A stretch of 24,878 nt of DNA, from NCBI GenBank assembly GCA_025362705.1, contig JANYFH010000209.1, positions 1-24,878 of the forward strand, given 5' to 3'. Both the position numbers and the translations under genes were made by a program. The notes below the pieces were generated by a model, which was given only the letters and a program-made list of their open reading frames with translations, had not been told where the DNA came from and did no database searches. Numbering within the stretch: position 1 is the first letter of the stretch; every line of letters begins with the position of its first letter. Shown piece after piece: positions 15,468 to 22,576 of this stretch. Source of the stretch: Betaproteobacteria bacterium (GTDB taxonomy: Bacteria > Pseudomonadota > Gammaproteobacteria > Burkholderiales > Usitatibacteraceae).

Positions 15468-15830
15468 TCAGACCCCCGCCATGGTGCTCAAGGGAACGCC
15501 CTCAGGCCGATTTCCGAACACATGAATATGTAAATGATACACGTCCTGACGACCCATTCTCCCGGTATTGATCGAGGTACGGAATCCGTCGGCAAGACCT
15601 TGCTGCAAAGCGAGTACCGGCGCGAGCGCCAGCATTTTTCCCAGTAACGCGGCGTCTTCCGGTGTGACATCGACCAGCGTCGGGATGAATTTTTTCGGGA
15701 TGATCAGAAAATGGACATCGGCGACGGGATGAATGTCGTGGAAAGCGAGTACTTCGGTGTCTTCATAGATTTTCTTGCTAGGGATTTCACCCCGGAGAAT
15801 CTTGCCGAAAATTGTATTGTTGGCTTCCAT
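15468..15830 (-). CDS. hinT: HIT-family (histidine triad) nucleotide hydrolase
   Basis: A 120-residue cytoplasmic protein of the HINT branch. The family start IFGKILRGEIPSKKIYED is followed by VLAFHDIHPVADVHFLIIPK and the histidine triad HLHIHV (H99, H101, H103), the catalytic centre for hydrolysis of AMP-lysine or phosphoramidate-type substrates. A strong AAGGAG overlaps the hisE stop just before its ATG, so it is translated from the his transcript. In betaproteobacteria a HIT gene commonly sits between hisE and tatA; whether it works with histidine synthesis is unknown. Confidence 0.94.
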   Translation of the reverse strand: MEANNTIFGKILRGEIPSKKIYEDTEVLAFHDIHPVADVHFLIIPKKFIPTLVDVTPEDAALLGKMLALAPVLALQQGLADGFRTSINTGRMGRQDVYHLHIHVFGNRPEGVPLSTMAGV

Positions 15831-15836
15831 AGGCTG

Positions 15837-16169
15837 TTACTCCTTTGCCGCCTGTCGCGCGTCCTTTTCATCGATACCGGAAATCCCTTCACGCCGCTCG
15901 AGCTCGGCCAATACGTCCGCCAATGGGACTTCCTTTGCCGCCAGCATAACCAGCGTATGAAAGATCAAATCGGCTGTTTCCGCCGTTAGCTGGCGCGTGT
16001 CGCCGCCTTTGGCAGCAATGATTGCCTCGGTCGCTTCTTCGCCAACTTTTTTCAATACCGCGTCGATACCTTTGGCATACAGCGAGGCCACATACGACGA
16101 TCCCGGTGCCGCATTTTTGCGCGCCTGCAAGGTTTTTTCCAGCCGAAAAAGTATATCGGTGTTGGCCAT
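15837..16169 (-). CDS. hisE: Phosphoribosyl-ATP pyrophosphatase HisE
   Basis: A 110-residue all-helical MazG-like enzyme that removes pyrophosphate from phosphoribosyl-ATP (second histidine step). It shows GSSYVASLYAKGIDAVLKKV with the metal-binding glutamates in GEEATEAIIAAK and in the TAETADLIFHTLVML helix. It is separate from HisI rather than fused as in E. coli. It starts 4 bases after the hisI stop and ends 6 bases before the HIT gene, so the three are probably translated in tandem. Confidence 0.96.
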   Translation of the reverse strand: MANTDILFRLEKTLQARKNAAPGSSYVASLYAKGIDAVLKKVGEEATEAIIAAKGGDTRQLTAETADLIFHTLVMLAAKEVPLADVLAELERREGISGIDEKDARQAAKE

Positions 16170-16173
16170 AAGA

Positions 16174-16614
16174 TTATGTCGGTAACTTGTCCGAAGATGC
16201 TAACACGGCGCTTCCAGCCACAACTCCATTCGCGTTTTCATCGCGAACGACCCAGCGACCACCATCAAGCAAATTGAAAAAGCAGCGTCGCCGACCTGTG
16301 TGACAGGCGATGCCACCGATTTGCTCCACTTTCATGAGAATCGCATCGCCATCACAATCCAGTCTCAGTTCCCTGACGTGCTGGATATGCCCGGAGGTTT
16401 CGCCTTTTTTCCAAAGCGCGCAGCGCGACCGCGACCAATAGTGGGCATCACCCGTGGCAAGCGTGAGTTGCAGCGACTCACGATTCATCCACGCCAGCAT
16501 CAATACTTCCTGGGTCGTCGCATCCTGTGCGATTGCGGCGACGAGGCCTTTGTCGTCCCACTTCACGGCATCCAGCCAAGTTCGCTGCGCATTTTCGTCC
16601 ATCGCATCGCTCAC
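16174..16614 (-). CDS. hisI: Phosphoribosyl-AMP cyclohydrolase HisI
   Basis: A 146-residue monofunctional enzyme that opens the adenine ring of phosphoribosyl-AMP (third step). Metal and catalytic motifs are DCDGD (86-90, C87) and ACHTGRRRCF with C104 and C111. QEVLMLAWMNRESLQLT and YWSRSRCALWKKGETSGH are family blocks. The start is a GTG at 16614 that overlaps the hisF stop as GTGA. GAGG lies about seven bases before it, which favours GTG over an ATG at 16602. Confidence 0.96.
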   Translation of the reverse strand: MSDAMDENAQRTWLDAVKWDDKGLVAAIAQDATTQEVLMLAWMNRESLQLTLATGDAHYWSRSRCALWKKGETSGHIQHVRELRLDCDGDAILMKVEQIGGIACHTGRRRCFFNLLDGGRWVVRDENANGVVAGSAVLASSDKLPT

Positions 16615-17375
16615 AGCCTTACCTCGATCCCACGCTCGCTCATGCGTTGCTTGGCCTCGCGAATCGTGTATTCGCCAAAGTGAAAAATACTTGCCGCAAG
16701 CACTGCGTCGGCTTTACCTTCACTGACGCCATCGGCCAGGTGATCCAGGTTTCCTACGCCACCCGAAGCAATCACCGGCACACTCACAGCCTCCGCAATC
16801 GCACGCGTGAGCGCAAGGTCAAATCCGGATTTGGTTCCATCTCGATCCATGCTGGTCAGCAAAATTTCGCCTGCCCCCAGTTCCTGCGTGACGCGCATTG
16901 CCCACACGATTGCGTCCAGTCCCGTTGCCGTACGCCCGCCATGCGTGAAGACTTCCCAGCCGTCAGCATTCGGACGTTTCCTCGCGTCGATTGCGACCAC
17001 AATCGCCTGCGAACCAAAGTGGTCGCTGGCGTCCTTCACCAATTGTGGATTAGTGACAGCAGCAGTATTGATACTGATCTTGTCGGCACCGACATTCATC
17101 AAACGCCGCACATCTTCGACGCTGCGAATGCCGCCGCCAACGGTCAACGGAATGAAGACCTGCTCTGCAACGCGCTCAATCACGTCCAGTATCGTTGCAC
17201 GCTGATCCGAGCTAGCGGTGATGTCCAGAAACGTGAGTTCGTCCGCGCCATCGTCGTTGTACTTTCGTGCTATTTCGACGGGATCCCCTGCGTCACGCAA
17301 GTTAACGAAATTGATGCCTTTGACCACACGTCCGGCATTTACGTCGAGGCAAGGGATGATGCGTTTGGCTAACAA
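16611..17375 (-). CDS. hisF: Imidazole glycerol phosphate synthase, cyclase subunit HisF (TTG start)
   Basis: A (beta-alpha)8 barrel that uses ammonia from HisH to make imidazole glycerol phosphate and AICAR. From a TTG at 17375 the protein is 254 residues and begins MLAKRIIPCLD; the catalytic aspartates fall at D11 and D130 (VVAIDARK), the canonical numbers, which is strong support for this start. GGGG lies six bases upstream. No in-frame ATG or GTG exists between the upstream stop and this point; a second TTG at 17387 would add four residues but has no ribosome site. Unlike the other his joints, hisA and hisF are 117 bases apart, separated by a palindromic repeat (17404-17463). Confidence 0.93.
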   Translation of the reverse strand: MLAKRIIPCLDVNAGRVVKGINFVNLRDAGDPVEIARKYNDDGADELTFLDITASSDQRATILDVIERVAEQVFIPLTVGGGIRSVEDVRRLMNVGADKISINTAAVTNPQLVKDASDHFGSQAIVVAIDARKRPNADGWEVFTHGGRTATGLDAIVWAMRVTQELGAGEILLTSMDRDGTKSGFDLALTRAIAEAVSVPVIASGGVGNLDHLADGVSEGKADAVLAASIFHFGEYTIREAKQRMSERGIEVRL

Positions 17376-17403
17376 CGGTCGCCCCAAGGGAAAAACAGTA
17401 AAT

Positions 17404-17463
17404 CACCAGCATTGGCGAGTGTTTCGGCGTATTTTATGCCTGGAAGCCGCACCAGTGCTAGTG
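17404..17463 (+). repeat. Dispersed short palindromic repeat, copy C, between hisA and hisF
   Basis: A 60-base imperfect inverted repeat. The left arm starts CACCAGCATTGGCGAG and the right arm ends GCACCAGTGCTAGTG. The arms can pair at about 19 of the outer 24 positions including wobbles, around a TATTTTAT-like centre. The right half matches copy A (917-942), 23 of 26 bases. In the his mRNA it would form a hairpin ending 28 bases before the hisF TTG. No long T-tract follows on the mRNA strand, so it does not look like an intrinsic terminator. Confidence 0.6.
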
Positions 17464-17492
17464 TTTCGACTCCGAAAATCGACATGTGATGT

Positions 17493-18230
17493 TCAAGCCG
17501 CCGCGTCTTCAGCCAGCGCCCGCGCCTTGGCAAAATCGAGCGTGCCCTCGTAAATTGCGCGACCGGTGATGACACCCATGATGCCCTCGTCTTCGACGGC
17601 AATGAGTTTTTTCACATCGTCAAGACTACTGAGCCCACCCGATGCAATCACCGGAATCGTCAGCGCCTGCGCGAGCTTTACAGTCGCCTCGATATTCACA
17701 CCCGTCATCATGCCGTCGCGACCGATGTCCGTGTAGAGCACCGCCTCTACACCGTAATCCTGAAACCGTTTCGCCAGATCAACCACATCGTGGCCAGTGA
17801 GCTTCGACCAACCGTCGGTAGCCACTTTGCCGTCTTTGGCATCGAGCGCAACGATGATGTGGCCAGGAAACGCGTCGCACGCTTCGTGCAAAAATCCTGG
17901 CGTCTTTACAGCCGCAGTACCGATTACGATGTAGGACACGCCGTCGTCGAGATAGCGTTCAATGGTGGCCAGATCGCGGATACCCCCGCCCAACTGCACT
18001 GGCACATCGCCCATAGCCGCGATAATCTCCTTGATCGCCGCTTCATTCTTGGGTTTGCCGGCAAATGCGCCGTTGAGATCGACCACGTGCAGGCGCGTCG
18101 CGCCGAGTTCCTTCCATCGTCGCGCGGTCTCGCCAGCGTTATCAGAAAACACCGTGGCGCGTTTCATGTCGCCTTGTTCGAGACGCACGCAATGGCCGTC
18201 CTTGAGGTCGATTGCCGGGATGATCAGCAT
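17493..18230 (-). CDS. hisA: HisA: ProFAR (phosphoribosylformimino-AICAR ribotide) isomerase
   Basis: A 245-residue (beta-alpha)8 barrel that isomerises ProFAR to PRFAR (fourth step). It starts MLIIPAIDLKDG with catalytic D8; the second catalytic aspartate is D130 in IIVALDAKDG. Phosphate-binding glycine motifs are VQLGGGIRD and VIASGGLSSLDD in the two half-barrels. The half-barrel pattern is shared with HisF, but the IPAIDLKDG start identifies HisA. It lies 66 bases after hisH and 117 before hisF. Confidence 0.96.
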   Translation of the reverse strand: MLIIPAIDLKDGHCVRLEQGDMKRATVFSDNAGETARRWKELGATRLHVVDLNGAFAGKPKNEAAIKEIIAAMGDVPVQLGGGIRDLATIERYLDDGVSYIVIGTAAVKTPGFLHEACDAFPGHIIVALDAKDGKVATDGWSKLTGHDVVDLAKRFQDYGVEAVLYTDIGRDGMMTGVNIEATVKLAQALTIPVIASGGLSSLDDVKKLIAVEDEGIMGVITGRAIYEGTLDFAKARALAEDAAA

Positions 18231-18296
18231 GATGGATGGGAGTGCAGGATGGAGGTTAAGAAAGGAGATTGGGTTAAACGCTGTCAGCGCTCGCGG

Positions 18297-18932
18297 TCAG
18301 GCCGGCGTCCAGGACAAGAAGTTTTTATACAGGGTCAGTCCGGCGCGATGGCTTTTTTCTGGATGAAATTGTGTGGCGAAAACATTCGCACGCGCTATTG
18401 CCGCGGTAAAGGAGCCAGCATAGTCGGTTGTCGCAACAGTAGCGAAGGAGTCGGTAGGTTCACAGAAATAACTATGCACGAAATAAAAACGCTCGTCATC
18501 AGCAATATCTTGCCACAACGGATGCGCGCGCGTTTGCCTGACCGTATTCCACCCCATGTGCGGAACCTTTTGTGCGGCGTCCGTCGGGCAAAAACGCTTC
18601 ACGCTGCCCCCAAACAAGCCAAGTCCCGGCGTAGCGCCTTCCTCGGAACGATCGAACAGCATCTGCATGCCAACGCAGATACCAAAGAACGGTTTTTCCG
18701 CAGCGGCAACACGCACTGCATCTTCCAAACCACTCTCAGTCAGGTAATGCATACAATCAGGCATCGCGCCCTGGCCTGGAAATACCACGCGATCAGCCTC
18801 AGCAACTTGTTGAGGCGAGCTGCTAACGGTGACATTGACCCGCAACGCGTACTCGCGCGCGACAAACTCGAACGCTTTGGCCACCGAGCGCAGATTGCCC
18901 ATCCCATAATCGACAACGACAATTTTTTGCAT
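18297..18932 (-). CDS. hisH: Imidazole glycerol phosphate synthase, glutamine amidotransferase subunit HisH
   Basis: A class I glutamine amidotransferase that feeds ammonia to HisF. From the ATG at 18932 it is 211 residues: MQKIVVVDYGMGN, oxyanion and nucleophile region FFGICVGMQMLF with C86, and H190 plus E192 in QFHPEKS completing the triad. PHMGWNTV (125-132) is a HisH family block. A GTG codon directly before the ATG could also initiate, adding one residue. It starts 15 bases after the hisB stop. Confidence 0.96.
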   Translation of the reverse strand: MQKIVVVDYGMGNLRSVAKAFEFVAREYALRVNVTVSSSPQQVAEADRVVFPGQGAMPDCMHYLTESGLEDAVRVAAAEKPFFGICVGMQMLFDRSEEGATPGLGLFGGSVKRFCPTDAAQKVPHMGWNTVRQTRAHPLWQDIADDERFYFVHSYFCEPTDSFATVATTDYAGSFTAAIARANVFATQFHPEKSHRAGLTLYKNFLSWTPA

Positions 18933-18947
18933 CACAGACGTCAGGAA

Positions 18948-19535
18948 CTATAGTGCGCCTTTGGTCGACGGTAGGATGCCCGCCGCACGCGAATCGAGTT
19001 CACAGCCCATGCGCAACGCACGGCCAAATGCCTTAAACGCGGTTTCGATCTGGTGATGCGAATTCACGCCACGAAGATTGTCGATATGCAATGTGCAAAG
19101 CGCGTGATTGACGAAGCCCTGAAAAAACTCGTGGAACAAATCGACATCAAACTCGCCAACGCGTGCACGCGTAAATTTAACGTGATATTCCAGCCCCGGC
19201 CTGCCGGAAAGGTCAATCACGACACGCGAGAGTGCTTCATCCAGTGGCACGTAGGCATGACCATACCGACGTATGCCGGTTTTATCGCCGAGCGCCTTGG
19301 TTACGGCCTGTCCAAACGTGATGCCGATGTCTTCGACCGTGTGGTGGGCGTCGATATGCAGGTCGCCCGCGCATTTCAATTCAATATCGATCATGCCGTG
19401 ACGCGCGATCTGGTCGATCATGTGATCGAGAAACGGAATGCCAGACGCTAGCGTTGATTCGCCCTTACCGTCAAGATTGATGGCAACGCGAATCTGCGTT
19501 TCTTTGGTGTTACGGATGACTTCAGCGGTTCTCAT
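18948..19535 (-). CDS. hisB: Imidazoleglycerol-phosphate dehydratase HisB (monofunctional)
   Basis: A 195-residue Mn-dependent dehydratase (sixth step of the pathway). It starts MRTAEVIRNTKETQIRVAINL and contains the metal-binding HHTVEDIGI and FLDHMIDQIARHG blocks, with HHQIETAFKAFGRAL near the C-terminus. It lacks the N-terminal HAD histidinol-phosphatase domain fused to HisB in E. coli, so the phosphatase step must come from elsewhere. The ATG at 19535 fits the family start; a TTG at 19547 would add four residues. It lies 17 bases after hisC. Confidence 0.95.
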   Translation of the reverse strand: MRTAEVIRNTKETQIRVAINLDGKGESTLASGIPFLDHMIDQIARHGMIDIELKCAGDLHIDAHHTVEDIGITFGQAVTKALGDKTGIRRYGHAYVPLDEALSRVVIDLSGRPGLEYHVKFTRARVGEFDVDLFHEFFQGFVNHALCTLHIDNLRGVNSHHQIETAFKAFGRALRMGCELDSRAAGILPSTKGAL

Positions 19536-19552
19536 GATGGCTGGCAAATAAA

Positions 19553-20620
19553 TTAAATGGTGTCGCGAAGTGCACTGACAAATGCTGCGTTTTCAGCAGG
19601 TGTTCCGATTGTCACCCGTAGCGTATTTCCCAGCAGGTCATGCGACGCACTGGTGTGCTTCACAAGGATTTTACGCGAGAGCAGCGCCTTGAAGGTTTTT
19701 TCACTTTCCGGCACCCTCAGCAGTATGAAATTTGCTTCTGACGGGAACACCGTGATATCAGGGATCGTGCGCAACACTTTCAACAATTGCGAACGCTCAA
19801 TACACAAGATGGCGGCTTGGGCCAGCAACGCATCGTAATGCCTCAGCGCGAAGGCGGCAGCCGCTTGCGTGAGATTGTTGATGTTGTAGGGCAAGCGCAC
19901 CTTGTCGAATTCGCGGATCCATTCCGGGTGACCGGCAAGAAAGCCCAGCCGCAATCCCGCGAGCCCGAGCTTGGAAACTGTGCGCATCAACACCGCATTG
20001 GGAAAATTTGCAATCTCGTCCAGAAATGAGTCACTGGAAAATGCAAAGTAGGCTTCGTCAATCACAACGAGACCGGGTGACAGCATGATGATTTCCCGAA
20101 TCGCGTCACGATCAAACAAGTTGCCGGTTGGATTGTTTGGATATGCGATGAAAGTCACAGCGGGCTGATGCTGCTCGATTGCGGCACGCGTTGCCACGAT
20201 ATCAATTGCGAAATCCTTGGTCAGTGGCACGCCCACGTAGTCGAGGCCACAAAATGTCGCAATCAACCTGAACATGACGAAGGATGGCTCGAATGACAAT
20301 AAAGCCGCGCCAGGTTTTGCGCAGGCAACGGCAATCATCTGGATAATCTCGTCCGAGCCATTGCCGAGCACAATCTCAAGTGCATCCGGGATATTCATGG
20401 CTTGTCGAATTGCCTCGCGCAATTCGCCGGCACTGGCGTCCGGATAGCGATTCAACGAAGCCGCCGCCAGATGCTCCATCAACCCCGGCTTCAAATCCGC
20501 AGGAAACGCGTAGGGATTTTCCATCGCATCGAGCTTGATGAAACCCGCGCTCGACGGCACCGCATACGCCGACAGCGCCAGAATCTCAGGGCGAATCAGC
20601 CCGGTGGCGCGTGTATTCAC
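19553..20620 (-). CDS. hisC: Histidinol-phosphate aminotransferase HisC
   Basis: A 355-residue fold-type I PLP enzyme that transaminates imidazole acetol phosphate with glutamate. The PLP lysine is K217 in VSKLGLAGLRLGF. PNNPTGN is at 161-167, DEAY at 189-192 and the phosphate-binding LGNGSDE near 85-91. The start is a GTG at 20620 overlapping the hisD stop as GTGA; no ATG is available nearby in frame. It begins RATGLIRPEILALSAY, usual for proteobacterial HisC. Confidence 0.95.
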   Translation of the reverse strand: MNTRATGLIRPEILALSAYAVPSSAGFIKLDAMENPYAFPADLKPGLMEHLAAASLNRYPDASAGELREAIRQAMNIPDALEIVLGNGSDEIIQMIAVACAKPGAALLSFEPSFVMFRLIATFCGLDYVGVPLTKDFAIDIVATRAAIEQHQPAVTFIAYPNNPTGNLFDRDAIREIIMLSPGLVVIDEAYFAFSSDSFLDEIANFPNAVLMRTVSKLGLAGLRLGFLAGHPEWIREFDKVRLPYNINNLTQAAAAFALRHYDALLAQAAILCIERSQLLKVLRTIPDITVFPSEANFILLRVPESEKTFKALLSRKILVKHTSASHDLLGNTLRVTIGTPAENAAFVSALRDTI

Positions 20621-21921
20621 GGTTCAAACCGGTATTCCGCCGACTGCGCGTGCGCCTCCAGTCCTTCGGCACGTGCCAACGTAGCAGCAACGCGGCCTAG
20701 TGTCTGCGCACCCGCTGCAGAAACCTGAATGATGGAGGAGCGTTTCTGAAAATCGTAGACGCCTAGCGGCGAAGAAAAGCGCGCGGTGCCTGAAGTCGGT
20801 AGCACATGGTTTGGCCCGGCGCAGTAGTCGCCCAGCGATTCCGAAGCATGCGCACCCATGAATATCGCACCGGCATGCCGAATGTTCGGCAACAAGGCAT
20901 TCGAGTCTGCAACAGAAAGCTCAAGATGTTCCGGGGCGATCTGATTGGAAATGCTGCAGGCCTCCGTCAGATCGCGTACATGGATCAATGCGCCGCGGTT
21001 TGCAAGCGAGGCGCGAATGATGGTTGCTCGCGGCATTTTCCCGATCTGCTTTTCAATGCTGGCGGCGACCTTGTCGATAAAATTTTCGTCCGGACACAGC
21101 AGAATAGCTTGCGCGATTTCATCGTGTTCGGCCTGACTGAACAAATCCATTGCCACCCAATCGGGGTTGGTCGTGCCATCGGCAATCACCAAAATTTCCG
21201 AAGGGCCTGCCACCATATCGATGCCAACCACGCCGAAAACCTGACGCTTGGCAGCTGCAACGTATTCGTTGCCCGGCCCGACAACTTTATCGACTGCGGC
21301 GATGGTGTTCGTCCCAAAAGCCAGCGCACCAATGGCCTGCGCACCACCGATTCGAAAAACGCGATCAACCCCCGCCAATGCAGCGGCGGCGAGCACGGTT
21401 TCATTCACCGTGCCATCCGGGGTCGGCGTGACCATGATGAGCTCTGTCACGCCAGCGACTTTCGCAGCGATTGCATTCATCAGGACCGACGATGGATACG
21501 CCGCTTTTCCACCCGGCACATAGAGCCCGGCGCGATCCAGCGGCGTGACGTTTTGGCCCAGCACCGTACCATCGGCTTCGGTGAAGGTCCATGACGATTG
21601 GCGCTGATGCTCGTGGAATGTACTGATGCGAGCTGCTGCAGCCTCGAGCGCGGCTCTTATGTCGGGCGCAAGGTTCGCCATCGCCGCCTGAAGCGCTGCG
21701 CGCGGAATCTCCAGCGCTTCAGCAGAAGCAGGTTGCCATCGGTCAAAACGATGTGTGAATTCAAGCAGCGCCGCATCGCCGCGCGTCCTGACTTCGGCCA
21801 GAATTTCCTGCACTTTGCGATCGGTAATGGCATTCTGCGCTGACTCAAACGCGCGCAGCTTATCGAGCTTGACCGCGAAATCTGCATCGCGCGAACTGAA
21901 TCGTTGAATCGGGACGCTCAT
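20617..21921 (-). CDS. hisD: Histidinol dehydrogenase HisD
   Basis: A 434-residue zinc- and NAD-dependent enzyme that performs the last two oxidations, histidinol to histidine. Zinc and catalytic residues are Q263 and H266 (FSQAEHDE), then E331 and H332 in IAPEHLEL; VDKVVGPGNEYVAAAK (210-225) and DMVAGPSEI (235-243) are family signatures. Start ATG at 21921 overlaps the hisG stop as ATGA, implying translational coupling. It is full length for the family. Confidence 0.97.
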   Translation of the reverse strand: MSVPIQRFSSRDADFAVKLDKLRAFESAQNAITDRKVQEILAEVRTRGDAALLEFTHRFDRWQPASAEALEIPRAALQAAMANLAPDIRAALEAAAARISTFHEHQRQSSWTFTEADGTVLGQNVTPLDRAGLYVPGGKAAYPSSVLMNAIAAKVAGVTELIMVTPTPDGTVNETVLAAAALAGVDRVFRIGGAQAIGALAFGTNTIAAVDKVVGPGNEYVAAAKRQVFGVVGIDMVAGPSEILVIADGTTNPDWVAMDLFSQAEHDEIAQAILLCPDENFIDKVAASIEKQIGKMPRATIIRASLANRGALIHVRDLTEACSISNQIAPEHLELSVADSNALLPNIRHAGAIFMGAHASESLGDYCAGPNHVLPTSGTARFSSPLGVYDFQKRSSIIQVSAAGAQTLGRVAATLARAEGLEAHAQSAEYRFEP

Positions 21922-22574
21922 TTTTTGACGGCGCGCTCAAATGCATCGAGCAATGGCTGAATCGCATCACGTTTCAGTTTCAGCGCTGCGCGATTGACCA
22001 CGAGGCGACTAGAAATCGGCATGATTTGTTCGACCGCAACCAGATGATTGGCTTTCAGCGTGCTGCCGGTGGAAACGAGATCGACAATTGCGTCAGCCAA
22101 GCCCGTCAAAGGCGCCAATTCCATCGAGCCGTATAGCTTGATGAGATCGACATGCATGCCTTTGGATGCAAAATGCTCGCGCGCCGTCTGTACAAATTTT
22201 GTCGCCACGTTCAGCCGTGCGCCACGTTTGACAGCAGCAGCATAGTCAAAGCCCTCGCGAACCGCGACCATCATGTTGCATTTACCGATGTTGAGATCGA
22301 GTGGCTGATAAATTCCATCGCCACCATGTTCCAGCAAGATATCCTTACCCGCGACACCCAGGTCGGCGGCACCATATTGCACATAGGTTGGTACGTCAGA
22401 AGCCCGCACAATGACCAGCCTTACATCGGGGCGATTGGTGGCAATAATCAGTTTGCGCGAAGTTTCAGGATCGTCCTGTGGCACGATGCCCGCTGCGGCC
22501 AGCAGTGGAAGGGTGTCGTCAAAAATCCGGCCCTTGGATAAGGCGATGGTGGTCACACCAGATGAGTTATTCAT
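21918..22574 (-). CDS. hisG: ATP phosphoribosyltransferase HisG (short form)
   Basis: A 218-residue catalytic subunit of the first, committed step: ATP plus PRPP to phosphoribosyl-ATP. It starts with TIALSKGRIFDDTLPLL and shows VRASDVPTYVQYGAADLGVAG and the PRPP-binding region VDLVSTGSTLKANHL near 165-179. It lacks the ~80-residue C-terminal regulatory domain of long HisG. Short HisG proteins work as hetero-octamers with the HisRS-like protein HisZ, which also confers histidine feedback; no hisZ is in this window. It begins two bases after the murA stop. Confidence 0.96.
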   Translation of the reverse strand: MNNSSGVTTIALSKGRIFDDTLPLLAAAGIVPQDDPETSRKLIIATNRPDVRLVIVRASDVPTYVQYGAADLGVAGKDILLEHGGDGIYQPLDLNIGKCNMMVAVREGFDYAAAVKRGARLNVATKFVQTAREHFASKGMHVDLIKLYGSMELAPLTGLADAIVDLVSTGSTLKANHLVAVEQIMPISSRLVVNRAALKLKRDAIQPLLDAFERAVKK

Positions 22575-22576
22575 GA

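Noticed and set aside
16527..17372. Plus-strand open frame of 281 codons antisense to hisF
   Set aside because: Shadow of hisF, whose catalytic aspartates are intact.
17369..17602. Minus-strand open frame across the hisA end and the hisA-hisF gap
   Set aside because: It overlaps hisA in another frame and its only distinct part is the palindromic repeat. I considered it as a hisF start in another frame, but it is not in frame with HisF.
17790..18953. Long plus-strand open frame of 387 codons antisense to hisA and hisH
   Set aside because: It lies opposite two full-length genes with catalytic residues in place, shows no domain, and such long antisense frames are common in GC-rich sequence.
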